Below are positions 19,349 through 27,308 of a stretch of 64,000 nt of DNA, one piece after another. Source of the stretch: Alphaproteobacteria bacterium (lineage in GTDB: Bacteria; Pseudomonadota; Alphaproteobacteria; Micropepsales; Micropepsaceae). The notes beneath the pieces were generated by a model. The model searched no databases. It saw only the letters and a program-made list of their open reading frames with translations, and was not told the origin of the DNA. Positions within the stretch are counted from its first letter, which is position 1, and each line of letters begins with the position of its first letter. Where the stretch lies: NCBI GenBank assembly GCA_019247845.1, contig JAFBAL010000038.1, positions 1-64,000 on the forward strand, in the 5' to 3' direction. Position numbers and translations under genes: made by a program.

Positions 19349-21264
19349 AGCCCGTGCGCCACCTGGCGCGAATTGCCGCTCTTCAGGTTGCGATAGCGCG
19401 CCACGGCCCAGGCGGGGAAGAACTTCGCATAGCCGTGATAGCGCAGATAGAACACGCGCGGGAACCCGCCGCCGGTGTACGTTTCCTCCGGCCAGAGGCC
19501 GTCGGATTGCTGCGCGTCCTTAAGGTAACGGATGCCGCGCGCGACCGCGGGATGATCGACCTCGCCGGCCGCCATCAAGCCCATCAAAGCCCAGGCGGTC
19601 TGCGACGCGGCCGAGGGCGCGCGTTCATAGCCGCCGTAGTCGAGCTTGTAGCTGTCGCAGCTTTCGCCCCAGCCGCCGTCCTCGTTCTGGATCCCGACCA
19701 GCCAGGCGGCGGCGCGGCGGATCATCCGTTCGTCGCAGGAGAGGCCGACCGCGTTCAGCCCCGCCAGCGCCGACCAGGTGCCGTAGATGTAGTTCACGCC
19801 CCAGCGGCCGAACCAGCTTCCGTCCCTGAGTTGCGAATTGCGCAGGAAGTCCACGGCGGCTTTCACGTGGCTGTCGTCGGCGCCTGCGCCCAATTGCATC
19901 AACAAGCCGATGCAGCGTCCCGTCACGTCGTCGGTCGGCGGATCGAGCAGGGCGCCGTGATCGGCGAAGGGGATGTTGTTCAGGTAATAATAGACGTTGT
20001 CGGCATCGAAGGCGCCCCAGCCGCCGTTCTTGCTCTGCAAGCCCTCGACCCATTCGCGGCCGCGCGCGATCGCTTGCGCATGGCGCGTCGCGTCGAAGCG
20101 GTGCAGCGCCATCGCCACCACCGCGGTGTCGTCGAGATCGGGGTAATAGTCGTTCCAGTACTGGAAGGCCCAGCCGCCGGGGCGCACGTTCGGCCGCTCC
20201 TCGGCCCAGTCGCCTTTCACCGTCAGCACCTGCCGGCCCTCGAGCCATTCGAGCGCCTTGGCGACTTGCGCGTCGCAGTCCCTGGCTTCCATCAGCGCGT
20301 GGCACATCAAGGCCGTGTCCCAGATCGGCGAGACGCAGGGCTGGCAATAGGCCTCGTCGTCCTTGACCACCAGCAGCTTCTCGACCGAGCGCCGCGCGAC
20401 GGCGCGGTCGGGATGGTCGGGCGCGTACCCCATCGTGTCGAACATCATCACGCTGTTGGCCATGGCGGGATAGATCGCGCCCAGCCCGTCCTCGCCGTTG
20501 AGGCGCTCGGTCGTCCAGGCGACGCATCTGTCGATGGCGCGCTGGCGCAACTTCCTGGGCCAGAGCGGCTCGACGCGTTTCAGCACCCAGTCCAGCGCGC
20601 CGAAGAACGTGGACCAGAACGCGCTCTGATGCGGCGCGCGCTTCGCCGCCGCCGTGCCGCCGGGCACGAAGAGTTCCGGCACATGCACGTCGCGCGGGTT
20701 GCGCGCCACCGGCTTCTTCGCGGCCAGCACCAGCAGCGGCACGATCACCGTGCGCGCCCAATACGACATCTTCGACAGGTGGATCGGGAACCAGCGCGGC
20801 AGAAGGATCAGCTCAACCGGCACCGTCGGCACGTTCATCCACGAGGTCTCGCCGTAGAGCGCGAGCAGGATGCGGGTGAAGACGTTGGCCTTGAGCGCGC
20901 CGCCGCGGGCCAGGATCGCCTCGCGCGCGCGCGCCATGTGCGGCGCGTCGACGTCGTCGCCGATCATCTTCAGCGCGAAGTACGCCTTCACCGTCGCGCT
21001 GATGTCGAAGGCGCCGCCGTGATACAGCGCCCAGCCGCCGTGGTCGCATTGGATGCGGCGCAGATAGACGCCGATCTTCCTCTCGAGCTCGAGGTTCGGC
21101 GTCTCGGCCAGGTGATGCACCAGCAGCACGTATTCCGACGGGATGGTGGCGTCGGCCTCGAGCTCGAATACCCAATGGCCGTCATCCTTCTGGCGATCCA
21201 GCAGCGCCTTGGTGGCGCCGCGGATCGTCGCTTCGACGGCAATGGTGTTGTCGACCTGGTTCAT
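19345..21264 (-). CDS. shc: Squalene-hopene cyclase
   Basis: 639 residues, normal length. The catalytic acid motif DLDDTA is at D376-D379. QW repeats that rigidify the barrel are plentiful: GGWALYHGG, NGGWGAFDADN, DGSWFGRWGVNYIYGTW, QNEDGGWGESCDSY, DGLWPEETYTG. It cyclises squalene to hopene/hopanol at the membrane. The start MNQVDN is the fifth ATG in a 14-bp tandem repeat; the four upstream ATGs each hit a stop after five codons, so they cannot extend the protein. It couples by GTGA to hpnG downstream. Also named hpnF in hopanoid loci. Confidence 0.96.
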   Translation of the reverse strand: MNQVDNTIAVEATIRGATKALLDRQKDDGHWVFELEADATIPSEYVLLVHHLAETPNLELERKIGVYLRRIQCDHGGWALYHGGAFDISATVKAYFALKMIGDDVDAPHMARAREAILARGGALKANVFTRILLALYGETSWMNVPTVPVELILLPRWFPIHLSKMSYWARTVIVPLLVLAAKKPVARNPRDVHVPELFVPGGTAAAKRAPHQSAFWSTFFGALDWVLKRVEPLWPRKLRQRAIDRCVAWTTERLNGEDGLGAIYPAMANSVMMFDTMGYAPDHPDRAVARRSVEKLLVVKDDEAYCQPCVSPIWDTALMCHALMEARDCDAQVAKALEWLEGRQVLTVKGDWAEERPNVRPGGWAFQYWNDYYPDLDDTAVVAMALHRFDATRHAQAIARGREWVEGLQSKNGGWGAFDADNVYYYLNNIPFADHGALLDPPTDDVTGRCIGLLMQLGAGADDSHVKAAVDFLRNSQLRDGSWFGRWGVNYIYGTWSALAGLNAVGLSCDERMIRRAAAWLVGIQNEDGGWGESCDSYKLDYGGYERAPSAASQTAWALMGLMAAGEVDHPAVARGIRYLKDAQQSDGLWPEETYTGGGFPRVFYLRYHGYAKFFPAWAVARYRNLKSGNSRQVAHGL

Positions 21265-21323
21265 GTCGCCTGGTTCATGTCGCCCGATTCATATCGCCCG
21301 ATTCATATCGCCCGAGTCATATC
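21254..21323 (-). repeat. Five-copy 14-bp tandem repeat forming four ATGA-linked minicistrons between hpnE and shc
   Basis: Read on the minus strand, five adjacent 14-bp units run GATATGACTCGGGC, GATATGAATCGGGC (twice), GACATGAACCAGGC and GACATGAACCAGGT. Every unit has an ATG, at 21320, 21306, 21292, 21278 and 21264. The first overlaps the hpnE stop (ATGA). From each of the first four a five-codon ORF is read (MTRAI, MNRAI, MNRAT, MNQAT), ending in a TGA that overlaps the next ATG; the fifth is the true shc start. Because 14 is 2 modulo 3, gain or loss of units keeps the coupling chain intact. This is seen directly; a regulatory role is inference. Confidence 0.95.
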
Positions 21324-22546
21324 AGTGCCGCTGCCTTGTGCCCCGACCGGACCGCGCCTTCGATGGTCGCAGGCAACCCCGTCGCCGTCCAGTCGCCGGC
21401 CAGCAGAAGATTGCTCCAGCGGGTGCGCGCGGCCGGGCGTTTTGCGTCCTGCTCGGGGAAGGCGGCAAAGGTGGCGCGGCGCTCCTTGACGATCTGCCAT
21501 GCCGGCATGGGCGCGTCGATGCGCAGAGCCGCCGCCACGTCGCGCCACAACAGCGCCGCCAGCGCGTCGCGGTCCATGTCGACCAGGCGGTCGGCGCCCG
21601 AGACGGTGATCGCGACGCGGTCGGGGAAGGCGAAGATCCATTCCACCGTGCCGCCGACGACGCCCAGCATCGACGGCGTCTCCGGCGGCGGCGCTATTCT
21701 GAAATGCGCGTTGACGATCGAGCGGAACTCGTCCGGCGCGCTCAAGCCGGGCAGCAATTCCTGCGCCGCCCAAGGCGGCACCGCGAGGATGACCGTGTCT
21801 TGCGAGACGTCGACGACGCGGTCGGGAAATTCCAGCGCGATGACGCGCGTGCCGTCGAGGACGATGCGGCGCAGGCGCCGGCCCAGCGTGACGCTCGTAC
21901 CCTTGCTCTGCAGATAGGCGAGCGCCGGATCGACGAAGGCCGCCGCGAGCGTCGGATGGGCGATGCGCGGACGATAGGCGCGCCCGCCCTTGGCAAGCGT
22001 CTCGCGGATCACGCTGGCAGCGAGCGCGGCCGAGGCATTCTCAGGCTCGGTGTTCAGCGCGGCCAGCAGGAACGGCCGCATCAGCCGCTCCCATAACGGA
22101 CCTTCGCAGCGCATCGCCTCGTCGATGCGTTTCGACGCCGGCGGGAAGACCATGCCGGCAAGGCCGAGATAGTCGCCGAGCGTCGTGTCCGGCACGCGGC
22201 GATCCGCGCGCGTCACCCACCATGGCACAGGGCCCGCGTTCGGCAGGATCGTCCAACGCTCGCCCGTCGCCACGTCGACGAAATCGAAGCGCGCCTTGTC
22301 GGGACCGGCGAGCGCGTCGCCGGCGCCGATGCGCGTGAGGTACGTCACCACCGCGTGATTGCCCGACAGCACCAGATGGTTGCCGTTGTCGATGACCTGG
22401 CCCAGCACCGGATCGAAATAGGAGCGGCAGCGTCCGCCGGCCTGCGGCGCGCCTTCGCTCAGCGCGACGTCGACGCCCTTCTCGGCCAGCGCGGTGGCAG
22501 CCGCCAGGCCCGCGACGCCGCCGCCGATGACATGCACCTTCGTCAT
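21317..22546 (-). CDS. hpnE: HpnE, FAD-dependent hydroxysqualene dehydroxylase
   Basis: 409 residues from ATG 22546, which overlaps the hpnD stop (ATGA). The frame is open further upstream, but the flavin-binding N-terminus KVHVIGGGVAGLAAATALAEKGVDVALSE fixes the start. Amine-oxidase-like FAD protein: GxGxxG dinucleotide motif at residues 7-12, and a closing LLLAGDWTATGLPATIEGAVRSG near the C-terminus. HpnE reduces hydroxysqualene to squalene after HpnD and HpnC. Its stop TGA overlaps the first ATG of the 14-bp repeat leading to shc. Confidence 0.93.
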   Translation of the reverse strand: MTKVHVIGGGVAGLAAATALAEKGVDVALSEGAPQAGGRCRSYFDPVLGQVIDNGNHLVLSGNHAVVTYLTRIGAGDALAGPDKARFDFVDVATGERWTILPNAGPVPWWVTRADRRVPDTTLGDYLGLAGMVFPPASKRIDEAMRCEGPLWERLMRPFLLAALNTEPENASAALAASVIRETLAKGGRAYRPRIAHPTLAAAFVDPALAYLQSKGTSVTLGRRLRRIVLDGTRVIALEFPDRVVDVSQDTVILAVPPWAAQELLPGLSAPDEFRSIVNAHFRIAPPPETPSMLGVVGGTVEWIFAFPDRVAITVSGADRLVDMDRDALAALLWRDVAAALRIDAPMPAWQIVKERRATFAAFPEQDAKRPAARTRWSNLLLAGDWTATGLPATIEGAVRSGHKAAALI

Positions 22547-23355
22547 CCGAGAAGCCCGCTGCGCAGCACGATCATCGCGAGCTGCGACTTCGGCAGGCTG
22601 ACGCGCTTGCGGGGCGGCGCCCAGCCCTCGCGCTCCATCGCGCGCAGGATCTGCGCATAGACCGCGCCCATCAGCTTCGGCGTGCGGGTGCGGCCTTTGG
22701 GCTTGCCGCGCATGATCGCATCGGCTTTCTCGTAGTGCTCGTGCGCCAGCGTCGCCACGCGCCGCGCCGCGCCGTCGATGCGCGGATCGTCCGCAGAGGC
22801 CGCGCCGTCCAGATAGTCGCGCGGCAGATAGAGGCGGCCGATCCTCCAGTCCTCGTCGATGTCGCGAAGGATGTTGGTGAGCTGCAACGCGCGGCCGAGG
22901 TGGTGCGCCAGCGCGAAGCCCGGGCCTTCCTCCATGCCGAAGACCTTGATCGACAGACGGCCCACCGCGCTCGCCACCCTGTCGCAATAGAGATCCAGGA
23001 TCGAGAGCTCGGGCGCCACGATGTCGGCATGCACGTCCATCTCCATGCCGTCGACGACGGCGAGGAAGTCGTCCTTGCGCAATCCGTATCGCGTCACCGC
23101 ATCCTTCAGGAATCCGCCCAGCGTCGCGGGCTCGCCGCGATAGAGCGCGTCGAGGTCGCGGCGCCACGCGGCCAGTCGCGCGAAGCGCTCCTCGCGCGAA
23201 CCTTCGCCGTCGTCGGCGATGTCGTCGACCATGCGGCAGAAAGCATAGATCGCGAACATCGCTTCGCGCTCGTCGCGCGGCATCAGCTTCATCGCGGCGT
23301 AGAACGAGCTTCCTTTCGCCTTCGCCTCGACGGCGGCAATTTCGGGAGATGTCAT
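22543..23355 (-). CDS. hpnD: HpnD, presqualene diphosphate synthase
   Basis: 270 residues, start ATG 23355 in an ATGA overlap with the hpnC stop. Trans-isoprenyl synthase of the squalene/phytoene family: first aspartate motif FCRMVDDIADD (about residues 40-50), second NILRDIDEDW (about 160-170), plus YLPRDYL. It condenses two farnesyl diphosphates to presqualene diphosphate. IspA, about 6 kb away, supplies the substrate. Confidence 0.94.
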   Translation of the reverse strand: MTSPEIAAVEAKAKGSSFYAAMKLMPRDEREAMFAIYAFCRMVDDIADDGEGSREERFARLAAWRRDLDALYRGEPATLGGFLKDAVTRYGLRKDDFLAVVDGMEMDVHADIVAPELSILDLYCDRVASAVGRLSIKVFGMEEGPGFALAHHLGRALQLTNILRDIDEDWRIGRLYLPRDYLDGAASADDPRIDGAARRVATLAHEHYEKADAIMRGKPKGRTRTPKLMGAVYAQILRAMEREGWAPPRKRVSLPKSQLAMIVLRSGLLG

Positions 23356-24212
23356 GTGCGGCGGCGTTTCAGGAAACCGAGCCAGGCGCGGAAGGCGAGC
23401 GGCATCAGCTCCAATTTGCGATGATGCACGCGCCCGGACAAGGGGTCGCGATTCTGGAGCCGCGCGTTCAGGTCTTCGGCGAAGGTCTGGATCAGGCTGA
23501 CCTCGAGCGCCAGGCGCCGGTCCACGATCTGGCCGGCGAAGGGCCTGGATTGGGCAAGCAGGCCGCCGTTGCGTTTGGCCAGCGTGGCGATGGCGGACAG
23601 CAGCTCGGGCGTCGCTTTGGTGCGGCCCAGCGCCTCGGTGTCGACGAAGACGTCTTGAGGGATATAGACGCGGTTCAGCGCGCGGTAGTCCTTGCCGCAA
23701 TCCTGCAGATGGTTGATCACCTGCAGCGCGGCGCAGAGCGCGTCGGACGCCGGCCAGGTCGCGCGGTCCTCGCCATGCACGTCCAGCACGAAGCGGCCGA
23801 CCGGCATCGCCGAATAGCGGCAATAGTCCATCAGCTCGTCCCAATCCGCATAGCGCAGCTTGACGACGTCGCGGCGGAAGGCCTCGAGCAGCAGCATCGC
23901 ATGCTGTTCGCTGAGGCCGTATTCCTTCAGCACATTGCGCAAGGCGCGCGCCTCGACCGCGCTGTCGAGCTCGCCCAGAAGCGTGCGCTCCATCTCGTCC
24001 AGTAGGCGCAGCTTTTCGTCGGGAGCGGCGGTGGGATGATCGGACACGTCGTCGGCGGCGCGCGCGAAGCGGTAGAACGCCAGGATCGGCGGACGGTGCC
24101 GCGGCTTGATCAGCCAGGACGCGACGGGGAAGTTCTCGTCCTTGTGGCCCTTGCCGGAGGCGAGGTTCGACGCGCCGTGGCTCGTGCCGGGATTGCCGTC
24201 GTATGCGCTCAT
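23352..24212 (-). CDS. hpnC: HpnC, hydroxysqualene synthase
   Basis: 286 residues; ATG 24212 overlaps the hpnB stop (ATGA). Paralogue of HpnD: FYRFARAADDVSDH is the first aspartate motif (about residues 47-60) and INHLQDCGKDYRALNRVYIPQD is the second region, with the aspartates partly replaced (LQDCGKD), as is usual in HpnC. It turns presqualene diphosphate into hydroxysqualene. The basic C-terminus (FLKRRRT) is cytoplasmic. Confidence 0.93.
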   Translation of the reverse strand: MSAYDGNPGTSHGASNLASGKGHKDENFPVASWLIKPRHRPPILAFYRFARAADDVSDHPTAAPDEKLRLLDEMERTLLGELDSAVEARALRNVLKEYGLSEQHAMLLLEAFRRDVVKLRYADWDELMDYCRYSAMPVGRFVLDVHGEDRATWPASDALCAALQVINHLQDCGKDYRALNRVYIPQDVFVDTEALGRTKATPELLSAIATLAKRNGGLLAQSRPFAGQIVDRRLALEVSLIQTFAEDLNARLQNRDPLSGRVHHRKLELMPLAFRAWLGFLKRRRT

Positions 24213-25351
24213 GCCTGCCCCGCCGCCTGGGCGCGGCCCTTCCACATGCCGCCGCGGCCGCGCCAGTGCTGCACGGCGGAGTCGAGCGTGAACCAAGTAT
24301 AGATCAATCCGATGACGGGAAGCGCCAGTCCGATCACCGGCGACAGGCGATAGAAGCGCAGCATCGGCGCGAAGGCCGCGACCATCATCGCCCAGGCGGC
24401 GATGCCCGCATATTCCGGCAGGCTCCGCGCGAAGATCGCGGCGATGGGCGCGGCCAGATAGACCAGCACCATGCCGATCACCGTGCCGAGCAGCAGCAGC
24501 GGCGAATAGGACAGCTGCGCATAGGCAGAGCGCGCGACCATCTTCCGGATGTCGGAGAAGCCGTAAGGCCTGAGGCTGGCGCTGCGGTCGGTGAGGCCGA
24601 GCCAAATCGGCCCGTGCGCCTTCATCAGCCGCGCAAGTGCGCAATCGTCGATGATCTCGCTTCTGATGGCGTCGATGCCGCCGGCCTTTTCGAGGGCCGC
24701 GCGCCCGACCAGCATGCAACCGCCCGCCGCCGCCGCAAGCTTGTTCCTCGGATCGTTCACCCAGGCGAAGGGATAGAGCATGTCGAAGAAGAACACGAAG
24801 GCGGGGATCAACAGCCGCTCCGCCGCGTTGCCGCAGCGCAGCTTGGCCATCAGCGATGTCAGCACCAAGCCGCCGCTTTCCGCGCGCGCGACCAGCTTCG
24901 ACAGATTGTTCGGCGTATGCGCGATGTCGGCGTCGGTGAGCCAGAGATAGTCGGGCGCCCCTGCCGCCGCGACGCCTTGTTTCACCGCCCACAGCTTGCC
25001 GGTCCAGCCGGGGGGGCGTGCCGCGCCGTCGATCACCGTGCAGCCGCGTCCGCCCGCCGTCGTTGCCGCACCGGCGAGCGTCCGCACCGCGTCGCCGGTG
25101 CCGTCGCCGCTTTGGTCGTCGATCAGGATGACCTTGAAGTCGCCCTGATATTCCTGGCGCATCAGGCTGCCGACGGTGCGTTCGATCACGTCGGCTTCGT
25201 CGCGCGCGGGAACGACGGCGACGACGCTCGGCCAGGCCTCAAGCGGCGCCACGTCGCCGGCATCGCGCTCGCGCGTCATCCAGAACATGCCGCGGCCGAA
25301 CAGAAGATACAGCCACGCGACGAGCGGAGCGAAGCCGAGCAGCCACATCAT
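24209..25351 (-). CDS. hpnB: HpnB, hopanoid-associated glycosyltransferase (GT2)
   Basis: 380 residues, start ATGATG overlapping the hpnA stop. One N-terminal helix (about 1-20) anchors a GT2 domain: VVAVVPARDEADVIERTVGSLMRQ, ILIDDQSGDGTGDAV, WLTDADIAHTPNNL (DxD-like). Three to four helices close the C-terminus (about 275-350). The HpnB label rests on operon position between hpnA and hpnC and on the family; the sugar transferred to the hopanoid is not established. Confidence 0.88.
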   Translation of the reverse strand: MMWLLGFAPLVAWLYLLFGRGMFWMTRERDAGDVAPLEAWPSVVAVVPARDEADVIERTVGSLMRQEYQGDFKVILIDDQSGDGTGDAVRTLAGAATTAGGRGCTVIDGAARPPGWTGKLWAVKQGVAAAGAPDYLWLTDADIAHTPNNLSKLVARAESGGLVLTSLMAKLRCGNAAERLLIPAFVFFFDMLYPFAWVNDPRNKLAAAAGGCMLVGRAALEKAGGIDAIRSEIIDDCALARLMKAHGPIWLGLTDRSASLRPYGFSDIRKMVARSAYAQLSYSPLLLLGTVIGMVLVYLAAPIAAIFARSLPEYAGIAAWAMMVAAFAPMLRFYRLSPVIGLALPVIGLIYTWFTLDSAVQHWRGRGGMWKGRAQAAGQA

Positions 25352-26340
25352 TTCAGATAGCCCGCTTCCCGGAACCAGGCCAGCGCGTCGGCCAGCGCCT
25401 CTTGATAAGGCCGCGCTCGGTAACCCAGCTCGCGCTCCGCCTTGGCCGAGGAGAAGAACATGTGATGCTCGCTCATCTTCAGCGCGTCGACGGTGACGAA
25501 GGGCTCCTTGCCGGTCAGCGCCGCGATCCCTTCGGCGACATAGGCGAGCGCATAGATCGGCTTGCGCGGCAGGTTCACGCGCGGCGGCTTGCGGTTCGAA
25601 AGCCGGGCGATATGGGCCAGCATCTCCGCCAAGGTCGCGTCCTGGCCGCCCAGTATGTAGCGCTCGCCGATCGCGCCCTTGTCGAGCGCCAGCAGGTGGC
25701 CCTCGGCCACGTCGTCGACATGGACGAGGTTGAGGCCGGTATCGACATAGGCCGGCATCCGCCCCGTCGCGGCTTCGACCAGGATGCGTCCCGTCGGCGT
25801 CGGCTTGACGTCCCGCGGGCCGATCGGCGTCGACGGGCTGACGATCGTGGCCGGAAGATTTTGCGTCGCGATCAGGTGCTCGACGACGCGCTCGGCGACG
25901 ACCTTGCTGCGCTTATAGGCGCCGATGGCGCTCTGTTCGTCGTGGCGCGAGGTCTCGTCGACGGACTGCCCGGCAATGGGTTTGAGCGTCGCGACGCTCG
26001 ACGTGTAGACGACCTTCTCGACGCCTTCGGCCAGCGCCGCCTCCATCACCGTGCGGGTGCCGTCGCGGTTGTTGCGTACGATCTCCTCGCGGTCGCGCGC
26101 CCACAGGCGGTAATCTGCCGCGACGTGGAACAGGTAGCGCGCGTCCTTCAGCGCGCGGCGCACCGACTTGCCGTCCAGCATGTCGCCTTCGACGGGTTCG
26201 GCCTCGAGTCCCTCGAGGTTGGTGCGCGGGCTGGAGCTGCGCATCAGCACGCGCACCTGATGGCCGCGCCGGCTCAGCTTGCGCGCGACGGCGGAGCCGA
26301 CGAAGCCGGATGCGCCGGTGACGAGGACGGTGTCGCTCAT
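25348..26340 (-). CDS. hpnA: HpnA, hopanoid-associated sugar epimerase (extended SDR)
   Basis: 330 residues. NAD(P)-binding motif VTGASGFVGSAVARKL (G8-x-x-G11-x-x-G14), the catalytic region VYTSSVATL and YKRSKVVAE (Y-x-x-x-K). Ends in EALADALAWFREAGYLK, common to dihydroflavonol-reductase-like extended SDRs. It is predicted to modify a nucleotide sugar or the hopanoid side chain; the reaction is unproven. The start ATG at 26340 is the second copy of a 14-bp duplication; the first ATG, at 26354, overlaps the hpnL stop and opens the minicistron MREDA. Confidence 0.9.
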   Translation of the reverse strand: MSDTVLVTGASGFVGSAVARKLSRRGHQVRVLMRSSSPRTNLEGLEAEPVEGDMLDGKSVRRALKDARYLFHVAADYRLWARDREEIVRNNRDGTRTVMEAALAEGVEKVVYTSSVATLKPIAGQSVDETSRHDEQSAIGAYKRSKVVAERVVEHLIATQNLPATIVSPSTPIGPRDVKPTPTGRILVEAATGRMPAYVDTGLNLVHVDDVAEGHLLALDKGAIGERYILGGQDATLAEMLAHIARLSNRKPPRVNLPRKPIYALAYVAEGIAALTGKEPFVTVDALKMSEHHMFFSSAKAERELGYRARPYQEALADALAWFREAGYLK

Positions 26341-26359
26341 GCGTCCTCCCTCATGCGTC
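26332..26359 (-). repeat. 14-bp duplication creating an ATGA-linked minicistron between hpnL and hpnA
   Basis: Minus-strand copies GACGCATGAGGGAG (26359-26346) and GACGCATGAGCGAC (26345-26332) match at 12 of 14 positions. The first ATG (26354) overlaps the hpnL stop TGA; it opens ATG-AGG-GAG-GAC-GCA-TGA (MREDA), whose TGA overlaps the hpnA ATG at 26340. hpnL itself ends in GAC-GCA-TGA, so the unit spans the old junction. GGGAGG within the minicistron also serves as a Shine-Dalgarno for hpnA. Confidence 0.9.
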
Positions 26360-27289
26360 TTTGGCCGAAAACGCGCGCCGCCCCTCGAGTCCCTGCCACA
26401 TCAGGAGCACCGGCGCGCCGATGGCGATCTCGCGGGCGCGCTTGAGCAGCGACACGGCCAGCCCCATCTCGGCCGGTAGGCCGAACACCGGCAGCAGCAA
26501 CGCATAGCCCGCCTCCTGCACGCCCAGGGCGCCCGGCACCACGACGGCGGCGCTGCGCAGCGCGCAGAGCACGGCCTCGATGGCGACGGCATCCGCGATG
26601 CCGATCTTCCCGCCGATCAGGCGGATGGTGATCCACACGCCGACGGCGCTCGCCAGCCATCCCACCAGGTGCAGCGCCGACGACGCCGCGAGCCGCACCG
26701 GATGCGCATAGATCGCCTCGACCGCGTCGTGGAAGGCATGCGCGCGGTCCGCGACATTGGGCAGGAAGCGTTCGGCCAGCTTGTTGACCAGCACCAGTCC
26801 GCGGCGCTGCATCACGATGAACGCCATGCCGCCGATCAGCACGAAGACGATGCCGATGGTGGTCGCGCCGGGAAGTCCCGTGCGGAACAGCGCCACCCCG
26901 ATCAGGATGAAGACGATCTGCGCCATCAACTCGGTCGTCACGTCGACGATGGCCGAGGCGAAGGCCTGGGCGCCGCCGATGCCGCGCAGGATCAGCGCGC
27001 GCACGCCGATCACGATGCCGCCGATCTGCGAGAAGGGCAGCACCTCGCCCGCGGCGTCGCGCACGATGCGTCCCCAGACGAAAGTGAAGAAGGGCGCGGT
27101 CGGGGTGAGCGCGAACCACGCGGCTCCCAGCACCAGGAACGTCGCCAAGGCATAGAGGCACAGGATCGCGAAACCGCCGAAGCCCACGCGCGCGACCGCG
27201 TTCGCAACCGGCGCGAAGCCGATATGCGCCACGAACCAGACGGCGACGGCCAATCCCGCCAAGCCCGCGAGGATGGCACCGATCTTCAT
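26351..27289 (-). CDS. hpnL: HpnL, membrane protein of the lysylphosphatidylglycerol synthase TM family
   Basis: 312 residues, almost all hydrophobic, about eight helices. The family segment AGEVLPFSQIGGIVIGVRAL with the AAGEVLPF element, and VVVPGALGVQEAGYALL, match the UPF0104/LPG-synthase transmembrane domain (PF03706), which in hpn operons is called HpnL. There is no aminoacyl-transferase domain. A flippase or lipid-handling role is inferred. Start ATG 27289 is the second copy of a 17-bp duplication; the first copy opens the minicistron MKIGPK. Confidence 0.87.
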   Translation of the reverse strand: MKIGAILAGLAGLAVAVWFVAHIGFAPVANAVARVGFGGFAILCLYALATFLVLGAAWFALTPTAPFFTFVWGRIVRDAAGEVLPFSQIGGIVIGVRALILRGIGGAQAFASAIVDVTTELMAQIVFILIGVALFRTGLPGATTIGIVFVLIGGMAFIVMQRRGLVLVNKLAERFLPNVADRAHAFHDAVEAIYAHPVRLAASSALHLVGWLASAVGVWITIRLIGGKIGIADAVAIEAVLCALRSAAVVVPGALGVQEAGYALLLPVFGLPAEMGLAVSLLKRAREIAIGAPVLLMWQGLEGRRAFSAKDA

Positions 27290-27308
27290 TTGGGCCCGAT
27301 CTTCATTT
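27275..27308 (-). repeat. 17-bp duplication creating an ATGA-linked minicistron between the ferritin-like gene and hpnL
   Basis: Minus-strand copies AAATGAAGATCGGGCCC (27308-27292) and AAATGAAGATCGGTGCC (27291-27275) match at 15 of 17. The first ATG (27306) overlaps the stop of the ferritin-like gene; ATG-AAG-ATC-GGG-CCC-AAA-TGA (MKIGPK) ends with a TGA that overlaps the hpnL ATG (27289). HpnL starts MKIGA, so the minicistron repeats the head of hpnL and the tail codon (AAA) of the gene before it. Confidence 0.9.

Noticed and set aside
21265..21320. Alternative upstream starts for squalene-hopene cyclase at 21278-21320
   Set aside because: Each of these ATGs meets a TGA after five codons, so none can extend the protein.
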